Shown: positions 1 to 5,562, counted from the first letter of the stretch. The stretch is 6,674 bases of DNA from an uncultured Oscillospiraceae bacterium (GCA_947628265.1 CANQZF010000098.1:1-6674); one strand, 5' to 3'. Translations and numbers: made by a program. The notes: generated from the letters alone by a model not told the origin.

Positions 1-345
1 CAGGACCTTGACGCCCAGGATTTTCAGAATGGTCACGGGCGGGACGGCGTTGGAGATGAGAATGGGCAGCATCTCGTCGGAGGTGGAGAGGAACACCGCG
101 ATCAGCGTCCCGGCGGAGATGAGCCGCTGGGCGAAGAGGTTGGAGGCCGAGGCGGAGAACCCGCACTGGGGGATGAGCCCCAGCGCCGACCCCACGAAGG
201 GCCCCCAGACCCCGGACTGGCGCACCAGCTTTAAAGAGCCCTTTTCGGCCTTTTCCTCGATGAACTCCAAAAGGAGATAGGTTAAAAAAAGAAACGGGAG
301 CAGCTTCAACGTATCCAGCGCCGCGTCCAGAACGACATCCAGCAT
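1..345 (-). CDS. ArsP_2-family permease (putative manganese/arsenic transporter), N-terminal part
   Basis: This is the first 115 codons of a polytopic membrane protein that continues beyond position 1. It starts MLDVVLDAALDTLKLLPFLF, a long hydrophobic first helix (about residues 10-27). A charged loop (EFIEEKAEKGS) follows, then the segment GLIPQCGFSASA (residues 56-67) and STSDEMLPI (residues 87-95). The PQCGFSA and STSDE motifs are what I associate with the ArsP_2/DUF2899 family, annotated either as arsenic efflux protein or putative manganese transporter. The conserved Cys60 and Asp/Glu90-91 are plausible metal-binding residues, which is inference. The ATG at 345 is preceded by GGAGG (351-355 on the complement, 5-nt spacing). 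A good promoter lies further upstream, and the gene is divergent from recG. The family call is fairly secure; the substrate (Mn2+ or an arsenical) cannot be decided from this fragment. Confidence 0.8.
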   Translation of the reverse strand, partial: MLDVVLDAALDTLKLLPFLFLTYLLLEFIEEKAEKGSLKLVRQSGVWGPFVGSALGLIPQCGFSASASNLFAQRLISAGTLIAVFLSTSDEMLPILISNAVPPVTILKILGVKVL

Positions 346-376
346 GGTTTCCTCCGAGAAAATGTTCTAAATTCTT

Positions 377-405
377 ATTTTATCATTCAAGACGCCTTTT
401 ATCAA
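377..405 (-). promoter_or_regulatory. Sigma-A promoter of the ArsP_2-family gene
   Basis: On the minus strand a -35 box TTGATA (complement of 400-405) and a -10 box TAAAAT (complement of 377-382) are separated by exactly 17 bp. Each matches the housekeeping consensus at 5 of 6 positions. Transcription would start near 370 and give a leader of about 25 nt. That is too short to hold a manganese riboswitch of the yybP-ykoY type between this start site and the gene. Confidence 0.7.
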
Positions 406-430
406 GTGAAAATCGCTGATTTTCCCCTCC

Positions 431-459
431 TTGCTTTATTTTTCCTCCCGTGGTACAAT
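431..459 (+). promoter_or_regulatory. Sigma-A promoter of the recG operon
   Basis: The -35 box TTGCTT (431-436) and -10 box TACAAT (454-459) have a 17-bp spacer, and a TG dinucleotide (451-452) one base before the -10 makes it an extended -10 promoter. Transcription would start near 466, only about 16 nt before the recG start codon. The -35 lies back to back with that of the divergent promoter, 25 bp apart, so the two could share a regulator or supercoiling effects. Confidence 0.65.
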
Positions 460-481
460 ACGAAAAAAGGGGAGTGATACC

Positions 482-2539
482 GTGGAGAAGCTTGACACCG
501 GCGTTCAATTCATAAAGGGAGTGGGGGAGGAGCGGGCAAAGGCGTTTTTGAAGCTTGGCATCGTCACGCTCCGGGACCTGGTGATGAACTTCCCCCGGGC
601 CTACGACGACAGGACGGCGGTGCGGGACATCTCCCACCTCCAATTCGGCGAGAAGTGCTGTGTCAGCGCCACCGTAGCCGCCCCGCCCAGGCTCTCCCGG
701 ATACGAAAGGGCCTGGACATCACAAAGGCAGTGGTGGTGGACGCGGCGGGGCGCATGACCGTCACGTTTTTCAACCAGAGCTACGTCAAAAACGCCCTCA
801 TCCCCGGGGAAAGCTATATCTTTTTTGGCCTTGTGGGCGGGCGCATCGGCGCACCGGAAATGACGAACCCGGTTTTTGAAAAGGAGACGAACCTCCCCGT
901 CACCACCCGCCGCATCGTGCCCGTCTACCGGATGACCGCGGGCCTCACCCAGCGGGCCATGATGAACGCCGTCCGCCAGGGCCTGGAGGCGTGCGGGGAG
1001 GAGCTCCCGGAGCGCCTACCCCGGGAGGTGCGGGAGCGCTATCACCTGGCCCAGACCCGCTTTTCCTATGAGAATATCCACTTCCCCAGGGACCTGGAGA
1101 GCCTGGAGCTGGCCCGGAGACGTCTCATTTTTGAGGAGCTTTTCGTTTTGAGCTGTACCCTCAGCTTCATGCGGACCCGTCAGCTCAAAAAAAGCCCCTA
1201 TCGAGTGAAAAATGTGGACATGGGCGATTTTTACCGGGCCCTGCCCTTCGCCCTCACCGGCGCCCAGAGGCGGGCGGTGGACGACATCCTCCGGGATATG
1301 GCCGGGGACGCCCCCATGAGCCGGCTCGTTCAGGGCGACGTGGGCTCCGGCAAGACCGCCGTGGCCGCCGCCGCCGCGTTTGCCGCCGTCAGGGCCGGGT
1401 ATCAGGCGGCGTTCATGGCCCCCACGGAGATCTTGGCCGAGCAGCATTTTAAATCCCTGTCCGCGCTCCTGGAGCCCCTGGGTATCCGGGTGGCGCTCCT
1501 CACCGGCGGACTCACGCTGAAAACGAAGCGGGAGACCCAGGCGGCCTTGAAAAACGGGGAGGCGGACCTTGTCATCGGCACCCACGCCCTTATTTCCGGG
1601 AGCGTGGAGTTTCGTAAGCTCGCCCTCATCATCGCCGACGAGCAGCACCGCTTCGGCGTCCAGCAGCGGGCGGCCCTGACGGACAAGGGCGACACGCCCC
1701 ACGTGCTGGTCATGTCCGCCACGCCCATCCCCAGGACCCTGGCCCTCATCGTCTACGGCGACCTGGACGTCTCCGTCATAAACGAGCTGCCGCCGGGGAG
1801 ACAGACCATCGACACATTTTTGGTGGGGGAGAATATGCGCCAGCGCATCTATAACTTCATCCGCCGCCTCGCCTCTGAGGGGCGGCAGGTGTTCATCGTC
1901 TGCCCCGCCGTGGAGGAGACGGAGGAGTCCCCGGACGGCCTCAAATCCGTGAAGGAGTACGCCAAGGAGCTTTCGGAGAAGGTCTTCCCGGACCTTCGCG
2001 TCGCCCTGGTCCACGGAAAAATGAAGGCAAAGGAGAAAAACGACGTCATGGAGGCCTTCACCGCCGGGAATATCCACATCCTGGTGGCCACCACGGTCAT
2101 CGAGGTGGGCGTGGACGTGCCCAACGCCGCCCTCATGGTGGTGGAGAACGCCGACAGGTTCGGCCTTTCCCAGCTCCACCAGCTCCGGGGCCGGGTGGGT
2201 AGAGGGGCCCACAAGTCCTACTGCGTCCTCTTTGAGGGCGGCGGAGGTGAGGTGGCGCGGGAGCGTATGCGGGCCTTTTGCAAGACAAACGACGGCTTCA
2301 AGATCGCCGAGGAGGACCTGAAGCTCCGGGGACCCGGCGACTTCTTCGGCTCCCGGCAGAGCGGTCTTCCCGATATGCAGATCGCCAGCTTCGCCTCCGA
2401 CATGGATATGCTGAAAACGGCCCAGTCCGCCGCCAGGGAGCTCCTGGACGCGGATCCGGAGCTCAGACGCCCGGAAAACGCCGTCCTCCGGGAGAGCGTG
2501 GAGCGGCTTTTGGAGAAGAATAAGGGGACGTTCAACTAA
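482..2539 (+). CDS. recG: ATP-dependent DNA helicase RecG
   Basis: RecG is a superfamily 2 DNA translocase that binds branched DNA, drives fork regression and branch migration of Holliday junctions, and removes R-loops. The product is 685 residues, the usual length. The N-terminal part holds the KGVG helix-hairpin-like segment (residues 12-15) and the wedge/OB region (about 50-150). Helicase motifs follow in order: Walker A GDVGSGKT (285-292), DEQH (386-389), SATP (412-415), VIEVGVDVPN (539-548), QLHQLRGRVGRG (564-575) and the RecG-specific TRG-type segment LRGPGDFFGSRQSG (615-628). I chose GTG at 482 because AGGGGAG (468-474) lies 7 nt upstream. The in-frame TTG at 431 lies inside the -35 box and upstream of the predicted transcript start. 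Its stop is separated by one base from the next gene, which implies co-transcription. All key residues are intact. Confidence 0.98.
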   Translation: MEKLDTGVQFIKGVGEERAKAFLKLGIVTLRDLVMNFPRAYDDRTAVRDISHLQFGEKCCVSATVAAPPRLSRIRKGLDITKAVVVDAAGRMTVTFFNQSYVKNALIPGESYIFFGLVGGRIGAPEMTNPVFEKETNLPVTTRRIVPVYRMTAGLTQRAMMNAVRQGLEACGEELPERLPREVRERYHLAQTRFSYENIHFPRDLESLELARRRLIFEELFVLSCTLSFMRTRQLKKSPYRVKNVDMGDFYRALPFALTGAQRRAVDDILRDMAGDAPMSRLVQGDVGSGKTAVAAAAAFAAVRAGYQAAFMAPTEILAEQHFKSLSALLEPLGIRVALLTGGLTLKTKRETQAALKNGEADLVIGTHALISGSVEFRKLALIIADEQHRFGVQQRAALTDKGDTPHVLVMSATPIPRTLALIVYGDLDVSVINELPPGRQTIDTFLVGENMRQRIYNFIRRLASEGRQVFIVCPAVEETEESPDGLKSVKEYAKELSEKVFPDLRVALVHGKMKAKEKNDVMEAFTAGNIHILVATTVIEVGVDVPNAALMVVENADRFGLSQLHQLRGRVGRGAHKSYCVLFEGGGGEVARERMRAFCKTNDGFKIAEEDLKLRGPGDFFGSRQSGLPDMQIASFASDMDMLKTAQSAARELLDADPELRRPENAVLRESVERLLEKNKGTFN

Positions 2540-2540
2540 A

Positions 2541-3326
2541 ATGGAGAGACTTCCTGAGAGAATTAGGAAACTTCTGGGTGACGCGCCCTTTGAGACGGAC
2601 GCCATCGGCATGTCCGGCGCGGGGATACGGCTCTACCCGGACGCGGTGTTGAAGATCGCGCGGGACGACGCCGTAGCCCGCCAGGAGGCGGGCATCATGG
2701 CGTGGCTGCGGGGAAAGCTCCCCGTGCCGGAGGTCCTGGCCTGTGAGCGGGAGGGCGGACGGCAGTATCTGCTGATGACGCGGCTTTCGGGAAAGATGCT
2801 GTGCGACAGCGCCGTTCTCGGGGACGCCGAAAACGTGACCCGGCTTTTGGCGCAGGCGCTGGTGATGGTGGGCTCCGTGGATATTCGGGACTGCCCGTAC
2901 AGGGCCGACCTGGACGCCGAGCTTGCCATCGCCCGGGAGCACGTGGAGCGGGGAGAGGTGGACGTGGAGAACACCGACCCCGCCACCTTCGCCCCCGGCG
3001 GCTTCCGGGACCCCGAACATCTGCTCTTGTGGCTTGAGGAGAACCGCCCCCGGGAGGAGAGGCGCTTCACCCACGGCGATATGTGCCTTCCCAATATCCT
3101 CACGGAAAACGGCAGGATCACCGGATTTATCGATCTTGGCGGCGCGGGCGTGGGCGACCCCTACCGCGACTACGCCATCGCCCGCCGGAGCCTCCACGAC
3201 AACACCGACGGCCCCCACGGCCACGCAAGCCCCGGCTTCGACGCCGACAGACTTTTCAAATATCTGGGGATTTCCCCGGATGGGGAGAAGATGAGGTATT
3301 TCGCACTGTTGGACGAGCTTTTCTGA
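2541..3326 (+). CDS. APH(3')-like aminoglycoside phosphotransferase family protein
   Basis: This is a 261-residue protein kinase-like phosphotransferase that resembles APH(3') enzymes over its whole length (APH(3')-IIIa has 264 residues). APH(3') enzymes transfer the gamma-phosphate of ATP or GTP to the 3'-hydroxyl of kanamycin-type aminoglycosides in the cytoplasm. Visible elements: nucleotide-binding Lys38 in DAVLKIAR, helix Glu49 in RQEAGIMAWL, the catalytic loop HGDMCLPN (178-185, base Asp180, Asn185), the metal ligand Asp198 in FIDLG, and the C-terminal LLDELF ending shared with APH(3')-IIIa. Spacing from Asp180 to Asn185 to Asp198 equals that of Asp190, Asn195 and Asp208 in APH(3')-IIIa. 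Oddity: the Arg that follows IDxG in APH(3') enzymes is Gly201, so activity or substrate may differ. Start ATG 2541 lies one base after the recG stop, with AAGGGG at 2522-2527, a somewhat long 13-nt spacing. Base composition matches recG, with no sign of recent transfer. Fold confident; drug resistance unproven. Confidence 0.85.
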   Translation: MERLPERIRKLLGDAPFETDAIGMSGAGIRLYPDAVLKIARDDAVARQEAGIMAWLRGKLPVPEVLACEREGGRQYLLMTRLSGKMLCDSAVLGDAENVTRLLAQALVMVGSVDIRDCPYRADLDAELAIAREHVERGEVDVENTDPATFAPGGFRDPEHLLLWLEENRPREERRFTHGDMCLPNILTENGRITGFIDLGGAGVGDPYRDYAIARRSLHDNTDGPHGHASPGFDADRLFKYLGISPDGEKMRYFALLDELF

Positions 3327-3338
3327 GGGGAGTGCGTC

Positions 3339-4319
3339 GTGAGTTTTCTGTCCTTCAATGAAAAATACTACGCCGATGAGCTTGAGAGGCTGGAGGGGAG
3401 GCCCCTTGGCCGGGAGGAGCTTTTAAAGGTCAAGCGGCTTTTGAAGCTCCTCGACGACCTGGAGGAGGAGGGGTATCCCCAGCTTGGCGCGGCTCTTGAG
3501 CGGGACCGCCGCGCCGTCTCGCGCCTTCGCGGGATTTTGAGGGCCCACGGCGAGGAGCCTTTCCCGGCAAAGCGCCCTCCGGCCGCAGCGTTTTCTTACA
3601 GCGGCGCTGAGACGGATATTGATACGCTCTTTGCGGACCTATGCGCCAGGGCCGAGTGGGCGGAGCCGTCGGAGGACGGGTTTCTCCTGAATATTCGCGA
3701 TTACTGCCGGTGGTTGGGCCGCCAAAGGGACACCGCGTATGTGTTTTTGCTGCGCGATACGTTCTTACCCTACGTCTATTTTCGCGGCCAGGGCCCGGAG
3801 GGGCTGTACCCCTGGGTCATCAACCGGGATTTTCTGCGGCAAACGGCGGGGGAGGGCGCGGACGACGCCCTGCGCCGGCCTGTCTATGAGGCGCTGGAGG
3901 CCGGGATTTGCGACTTCCCCGCCTTCAGCGCGTTCTGCAAGCCCCGTATCCGGGCCGTCCTGGACGGCTGCCCGGTTTTAAAGGCCGCCCTCACGGACCT
4001 TTTGCGCTCCGTGCCGGAAGGGCGCGTCGTCGCGGTGGAATCCGGCTACTGCGGAACGGTCCCCCTGGCGCTGTCGGCGCTGGATGAGCGGGTGGACATC
4101 CGGCTCTACACCACAGCGCCGTACCTCCTGGAAATTTACCGGGATAAAATATTTTGCGAAAACTTCGAGCACCTACGCTCCTTTGAGACCCTCCAAAGCC
4201 AGGACGCGCTGATGCAATACGCCTCCCTCCGCGACGGAAAATTCTACGTCAGGACCGCCTCGGACCCACACGTCTGGACCACCGCCGCCTCCGAGCTCCG
4301 CGCCCTCCTGGAGCCGTGA
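3339..4319 (+). CDS. Conserved-looking protein of unknown function, third gene of the recG unit
   Basis: I do not recognise the family. The 326-residue product has no signal peptide or membrane segment and looks cytosolic. The N-terminal 70 residues are highly charged and helical (ELERLEGRPLGREELLKVKR and following), possibly a coiled coil. The middle is rich in aromatic residues. The C-terminal third looks like a folded alpha/beta domain: strand-like RVVAVESGYCGT (residues 229-240), strand-like DIRLYTT (253-259), then DKIF and FETLQSQD (282-289). The ESGYCGT turn after a hydrophobic strand could be a nucleotide or phosphate loop, but that is speculation. GTG 3339 is supported by GAGGGGAG (3325-3332, 6-nt spacing), which overlaps the stop of the preceding gene. 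The 12-nt gap suggests translational coupling to the APH(3')-like gene and a shared role with it. That the gene is real is well supported by its length, codon bias and ribosome binding site. Confidence 0.85.
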   Translation: MSFLSFNEKYYADELERLEGRPLGREELLKVKRLLKLLDDLEEEGYPQLGAALERDRRAVSRLRGILRAHGEEPFPAKRPPAAAFSYSGAETDIDTLFADLCARAEWAEPSEDGFLLNIRDYCRWLGRQRDTAYVFLLRDTFLPYVYFRGQGPEGLYPWVINRDFLRQTAGEGADDALRRPVYEALEAGICDFPAFSAFCKPRIRAVLDGCPVLKAALTDLLRSVPEGRVVAVESGYCGTVPLALSALDERVDIRLYTTAPYLLEIYRDKIFCENFEHLRSFETLQSQDALMQYASLRDGKFYVRTASDPHVWTTAASELRALLEP

Positions 4320-4355
4320 GCACGTCAAAGGGTCTTTCCTTCGCGCCCGCCAATA

Positions 4356-4420
4356 AAAAGGTTTGCGGCTACGCCGCATATCAAATCATTCGCCGCAAAT
4401 TTTTGCGGCGAATACCTTTT
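4356..4420 (+). repeat. Element A, copy 1: 65-bp three-way-junction palindromic repeat
   Basis: The ends AAAAGGT (4356-4362) and ACCTTTT (4414-4420) are complementary and, with one further A-T pair, close an 8-bp stem. They enclose two hairpins: GCGGC-TAC-GCCGC (4365-4377) and a 12-bp stem with arms 4388-4399 and 4402-4413. The whole could fold as a three-way junction. It matches the inverse complement of 4827-4891 at 59 of 65 positions by my hand alignment, without gaps. All six differences fall in the linker and in the central part of the long hairpin. It starts 36 bp after the stop of the unknown gene. Confidence 0.8.
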
Positions 4421-4422
4421 TT
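4388..4422 (+). terminator. Possible terminator of the recG unit, part of element A
   Basis: A strong hairpin (arms ATTCGCCGCAAA at 4388-4399 and its complement at 4402-4413) is followed by ACC and six T residues (4417-4422). This resembles a rho-independent terminator except for the ACC between stem and T tract. It is the first such structure after the operon's last stop codon at 4319. It also belongs to a repeat element, so its termination role may be incidental. Confidence 0.45.
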
Positions 4423-4450
4423 GGGGGAGGGCGCGGAGGTGGACGGAGGA

Positions 4451-4480
4451 ATGGGCCGATGTGGTCATCGGCCCTTACGG
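4451..4480 (-). repeat. REP-like hairpin unit R1
   Basis: A perfect 9-bp stem GGGCCGATG (4453-4461) and CATCGGCCC (4466-4474) has loop TGGT, followed by TTACGG. Strand is assigned by the GTAR-type tetranucleotide at the hairpin foot, here GTAA on the minus strand. Confidence 0.75.
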
Positions 4481-4511
4481 CGGTGTTCGTAGGCATGGCG
4501 GTAAACGGGGA

Positions 4512-4541
4512 GCGGTCAGCCGTGGGCGGCCGACCCTACGG
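4512..4541 (-). repeat. REP-like hairpin unit R2
   Basis: The stem GGTC-a-GCCG (4514-4522) pairs with CGGC-c-GACC (4527-4535) with one A/C mismatch. The loop is TGGG, followed by CTACGG (GTAG on the minus strand). It lies 61 bp from R1, hairpin start to hairpin start. Confidence 0.65.
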
Positions 4542-4581
4542 GACATTGTGCGTTGATTAGGGCGCGAATGAAAATTGAGGG

Positions 4582-4612
4582 ACGGGTCGCCGGGGACGGC
4601 GACCCCTACGGC
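4582..4612 (-). repeat. REP-like hairpin unit R3
   Basis: A perfect 9-bp stem GGGTCGCCG (4584-4592) and CGGCGACCC (4597-4605) has loop GGGA, followed by CTACGG (GTAG on the minus strand). It lies 70 bp from R2. Its stem sequence differs from R1 at several paired positions, yet pairing is kept. Confidence 0.75.
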
Positions 4613-4669
4613 ATATAATTTGGACGGTGCAGTAATTGGAATGTTATATTTAATAAACGCGAAAACTTG

Positions 4670-4699
4670 CCGTAGGGGCCGATGACCACATCGGCCCGT
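4670..4699 (+). repeat. REP-like hairpin unit R4, inverted
   Basis: This has the same 9-bp stem as R1 (arms 4676-4684 and 4689-4697, loop ACCA) in the opposite orientation. CCGTAG at 4670-4675 places GTAG directly at the hairpin foot on the plus strand. It is followed by GTCCCCCGTT, the complement of the AACGGGGGAC leader seen before other units. Confidence 0.75.
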
Positions 4700-4730
4700 C
4701 CCCCGTTAATTGCCATTCCCCTTACACCGC

Positions 4731-4783
4731 GATAGGGGTCGTGACCGAAGGGAATACTCTGGAGTGCGTCCCCGGCGACCCGG
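4731..4783 (+). repeat. REP-like hairpin unit R5, inverted, with enlarged loop
   Basis: On the minus strand this begins like R3 (GGGTCGCCGGGGACG) but about 25 nt are then present before the closing CGACCCC. The outer stem is therefore GGGTCG/CGACCC around a long loop with its own short inverted repeats (ACTC/GAGT, for example). The foot tetranucleotide is degenerate (ATAG). Distance to R4 is 84 bp, which fits the 61-bp period plus the extra segment. Confidence 0.5.
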
Positions 4784-4826
4784 CCTTCAGAGTACATCTC
4801 ACCCCAAACCAACGTACCATCCCCCG

Positions 4827-4891
4827 AAAAGGTATTCGCCGCGGAATTTTGCGGCGAATAATTTAATGTGCGGCGTAGCCGCAAACCTTTT
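4827..4891 (-). repeat. Element A, copy 2: inverted 65-bp three-way-junction repeat
   Basis: This is the inverted copy of 4356-4420. The terminal stem is AAAAGGT (4827-4833) with ACCTTTT (4885-4891). One internal hairpin is ATTCGCCGC (4834-4842) with GCGGCGAAT (4851-4859). The other is GCGGC-GTA-GCCGC (4870-4882). Stems are identical to copy 1; only the 10-nt linker and the loop differ, at three positions each. Its right end, TGGGGGCGGG, resembles the TTGGGGGAGGG that follows copy 1. Confidence 0.8.
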
Positions 4892-4918
4892 ATGGGGGCG
4901 GGTGAGGGAATCTGGGGG

Positions 4919-4948
4919 ATGGGCGGCCCAGATGTGCCGCCCGTATGG
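4919..4948 (-). repeat. REP-like hairpin unit R6
   Basis: The 7-bp stem GGGCGGC (4921-4927) and GCCGCCC (4936-4942) has an 8-nt loop, followed by GTATGG. It is more divergent than the other units. It starts 30 bp after element A copy 2, much as R1 starts about 32 bp after copy 1. Confidence 0.6.
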
Positions 4949-4990
4949 AAAACGAGTGCGTTGATCGGAGGGCCAGAAGAAAATTGGAGG

Positions 4991-5020
4991 ATGGGCCGCC
5001 GTGGGCGGCGGCCCGTACGG
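4991..5020 (-). repeat. REP-like hairpin unit R7
   Basis: A perfect 9-bp stem GGGCCGCCG (4993-5001) and CGGCGGCCC (5006-5014) has loop TGGG, followed by GTACGG. The spacer from R6 shares GTGCGTTGAT and GAAAATTG with the spacer between R2 and R3. Confidence 0.75.
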
Positions 5021-5051
5021 CGGTGTTCGGCAGAATTGCAATAAACGGGGG

Positions 5052-5081
5052 ACGGGCCGGCACGGTGTCCGGCCCTTACGG
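5052..5081 (-). repeat. REP-like hairpin unit R8
   Basis: The stem GGGCCGG (5054-5060) and CCGGCCC (5069-5075) is extended by AC/GT with one bulged C, followed by TTACGG (GTAA on the minus strand). It lies exactly 61 bp from R7, and the spacer resembles the one between R1 and R2. Confidence 0.7.
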
Positions 5082-5112
5082 CGGTTTACGAGGGTGCGGC
5101 GGTGGACGGGGG

Positions 5113-5142
5113 ACGGGCCGATGCGGTCATCGGCCCCTACGG
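5113..5142 (-). repeat. REP-like hairpin unit R9
   Basis: A perfect 9-bp stem GGGCCGATG (5115-5123) and CATCGGCCC (5128-5136) has loop CGGT, followed by CTACGG (GTAG on the minus strand). It lies exactly 61 bp from R8, is preceded by GGACGGGGGACG, and has the same stem as R1 and R4. Confidence 0.75.
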
Positions 5143-5169
5143 CGGGTTGAAAGCGCACCGCACCAGCGA

Positions 5170-5211
5170 GGCGCGAGGCGCGCAGCGCCAGCGCCAGCGG
5201 ATATAGCCGCT
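5170..5211. repeat. Tandem small palindromes
   Basis: GGCGC (5170-5174) pairs with GCGCC (5191-5195), and inside it GGCGC (5177-5181) pairs with GCGCC (5185-5189), giving an interrupted 10-bp stem. It is followed directly by AGCGG (5196-5200) pairing with CCGCT (5207-5211). The role is unknown; simple GC-rich sequence could also give this. Confidence 0.4.
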
Positions 5212-5297
5212 TCTCTACCGAATACCACACGATAAGCACCTGGGCAGCGCGGCGGAGCGTAGACGCAACCGCCCCCGACAACCACCCGGGCAGCGTC

Positions 5298-5322
5298 GCC
5301 CGAATTTATAATTCGGGCTTAC
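5298..5322 (-). repeat. REP-like hairpin with AT-rich stem (R10)
   Basis: A perfect 9-bp stem GCCCGAATT (5298-5306) and AATTCGGGC (5310-5318) has loop TAT and is followed by TTACG. Read on the minus strand, GTAA sits at the hairpin foot exactly as in R1 and R8. It may be a diverged or separately inserted member of the same family. Confidence 0.55.
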
Positions 5323-5452
5323 GCGGAAGTAGGCGCTTTTCAATACGTCCACACCCGCGCGGATATGGTTCCACCCGTGTGTATCGACCCCCACTGCGGG
5401 AGCCGACCCGCCAGTATACCGTAGAGGCCCGAAGCTACAGAGCACCCCAAAA

Positions 5453-5539
5453 AAGGTTTTTCTTCCTTTGCTTCTTTCCATTCTTTTTCCAAAAAGAATG
5501 GAAAGAAGAATCCCCCCGCCGCCTTCAGGCGGCAACCTT
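5453..5539. repeat. Element B: two-hairpin palindromic element
   Basis: The ends AAGGTT (5453-5458) and AACCTT (5534-5539) are complementary. They enclose an 18-bp perfect inverted repeat (arms 5471-5488 and 5491-5508 with CC between) and a 6-bp hairpin GCCGCC-TTCA-GGCGGC (5518-5533). The layout of terminal stem plus two hairpins matches element A although the sequence differs. A perfect 18-bp arm pair is very unlikely by chance. Confidence 0.7.
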
Positions 5540-5562
5540 CTTCCCCCACCCCTCCCGTGAAC

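Larger units (their letters stand above)
5143..5446. other. Non-coding stretch with small palindromes, no gene recognised
   Basis: No reading frame here has a ribosome binding site, recognisable domain or codon bias like the neighbours. The open frames are antisense GC-rich artefacts. It holds a GGCGC/GCGCC double-stem palindrome (5170-5195), an AGCGG/CCGCT hairpin (5196-5211) and the hairpin at 5298-5318. From about 5319 to 5446 I see nothing I can name. Confidence 0.6.

Noticed and set aside
1016..2611. Long open frame (531 codons) on the minus strand
   Set aside because: It lies antisense to recG, whose helicase motifs are complete. The frame stays open because of the high G+C codon bias and encodes no recognisable domain.
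4614..4619. Perfect TATAAT box in the AT-rich centre of the repeat region
   Set aside because: The region 17 bp upstream (4591-4596, CGGGGA) is no -35 box and lies in the R3 hairpin, and no gene follows.
4363..4884. Short proteins beginning MRLRR at 4363 (+) and 4884 (-) with similar N-termini
   Set aside because: Their similarity comes only from the two inverted copies of element A. There is no ribosome binding site or codon bias, and they read through hairpins.
4443..5142. CRISPR array, because of regular 61-bp spacing of palindromes
   Set aside because: The palindromic units vary in sequence while the intervening spacers are related to each other, the reverse of a CRISPR. Units also occur in both orientations and no cas genes are visible.
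4799..5281. 160-codon minus-strand open frame with a hydrophobic stretch
   Set aside because: It runs through element A copy 2 and the hairpin units R6-R9, lacks a ribosome binding site and has no domain I recognise.
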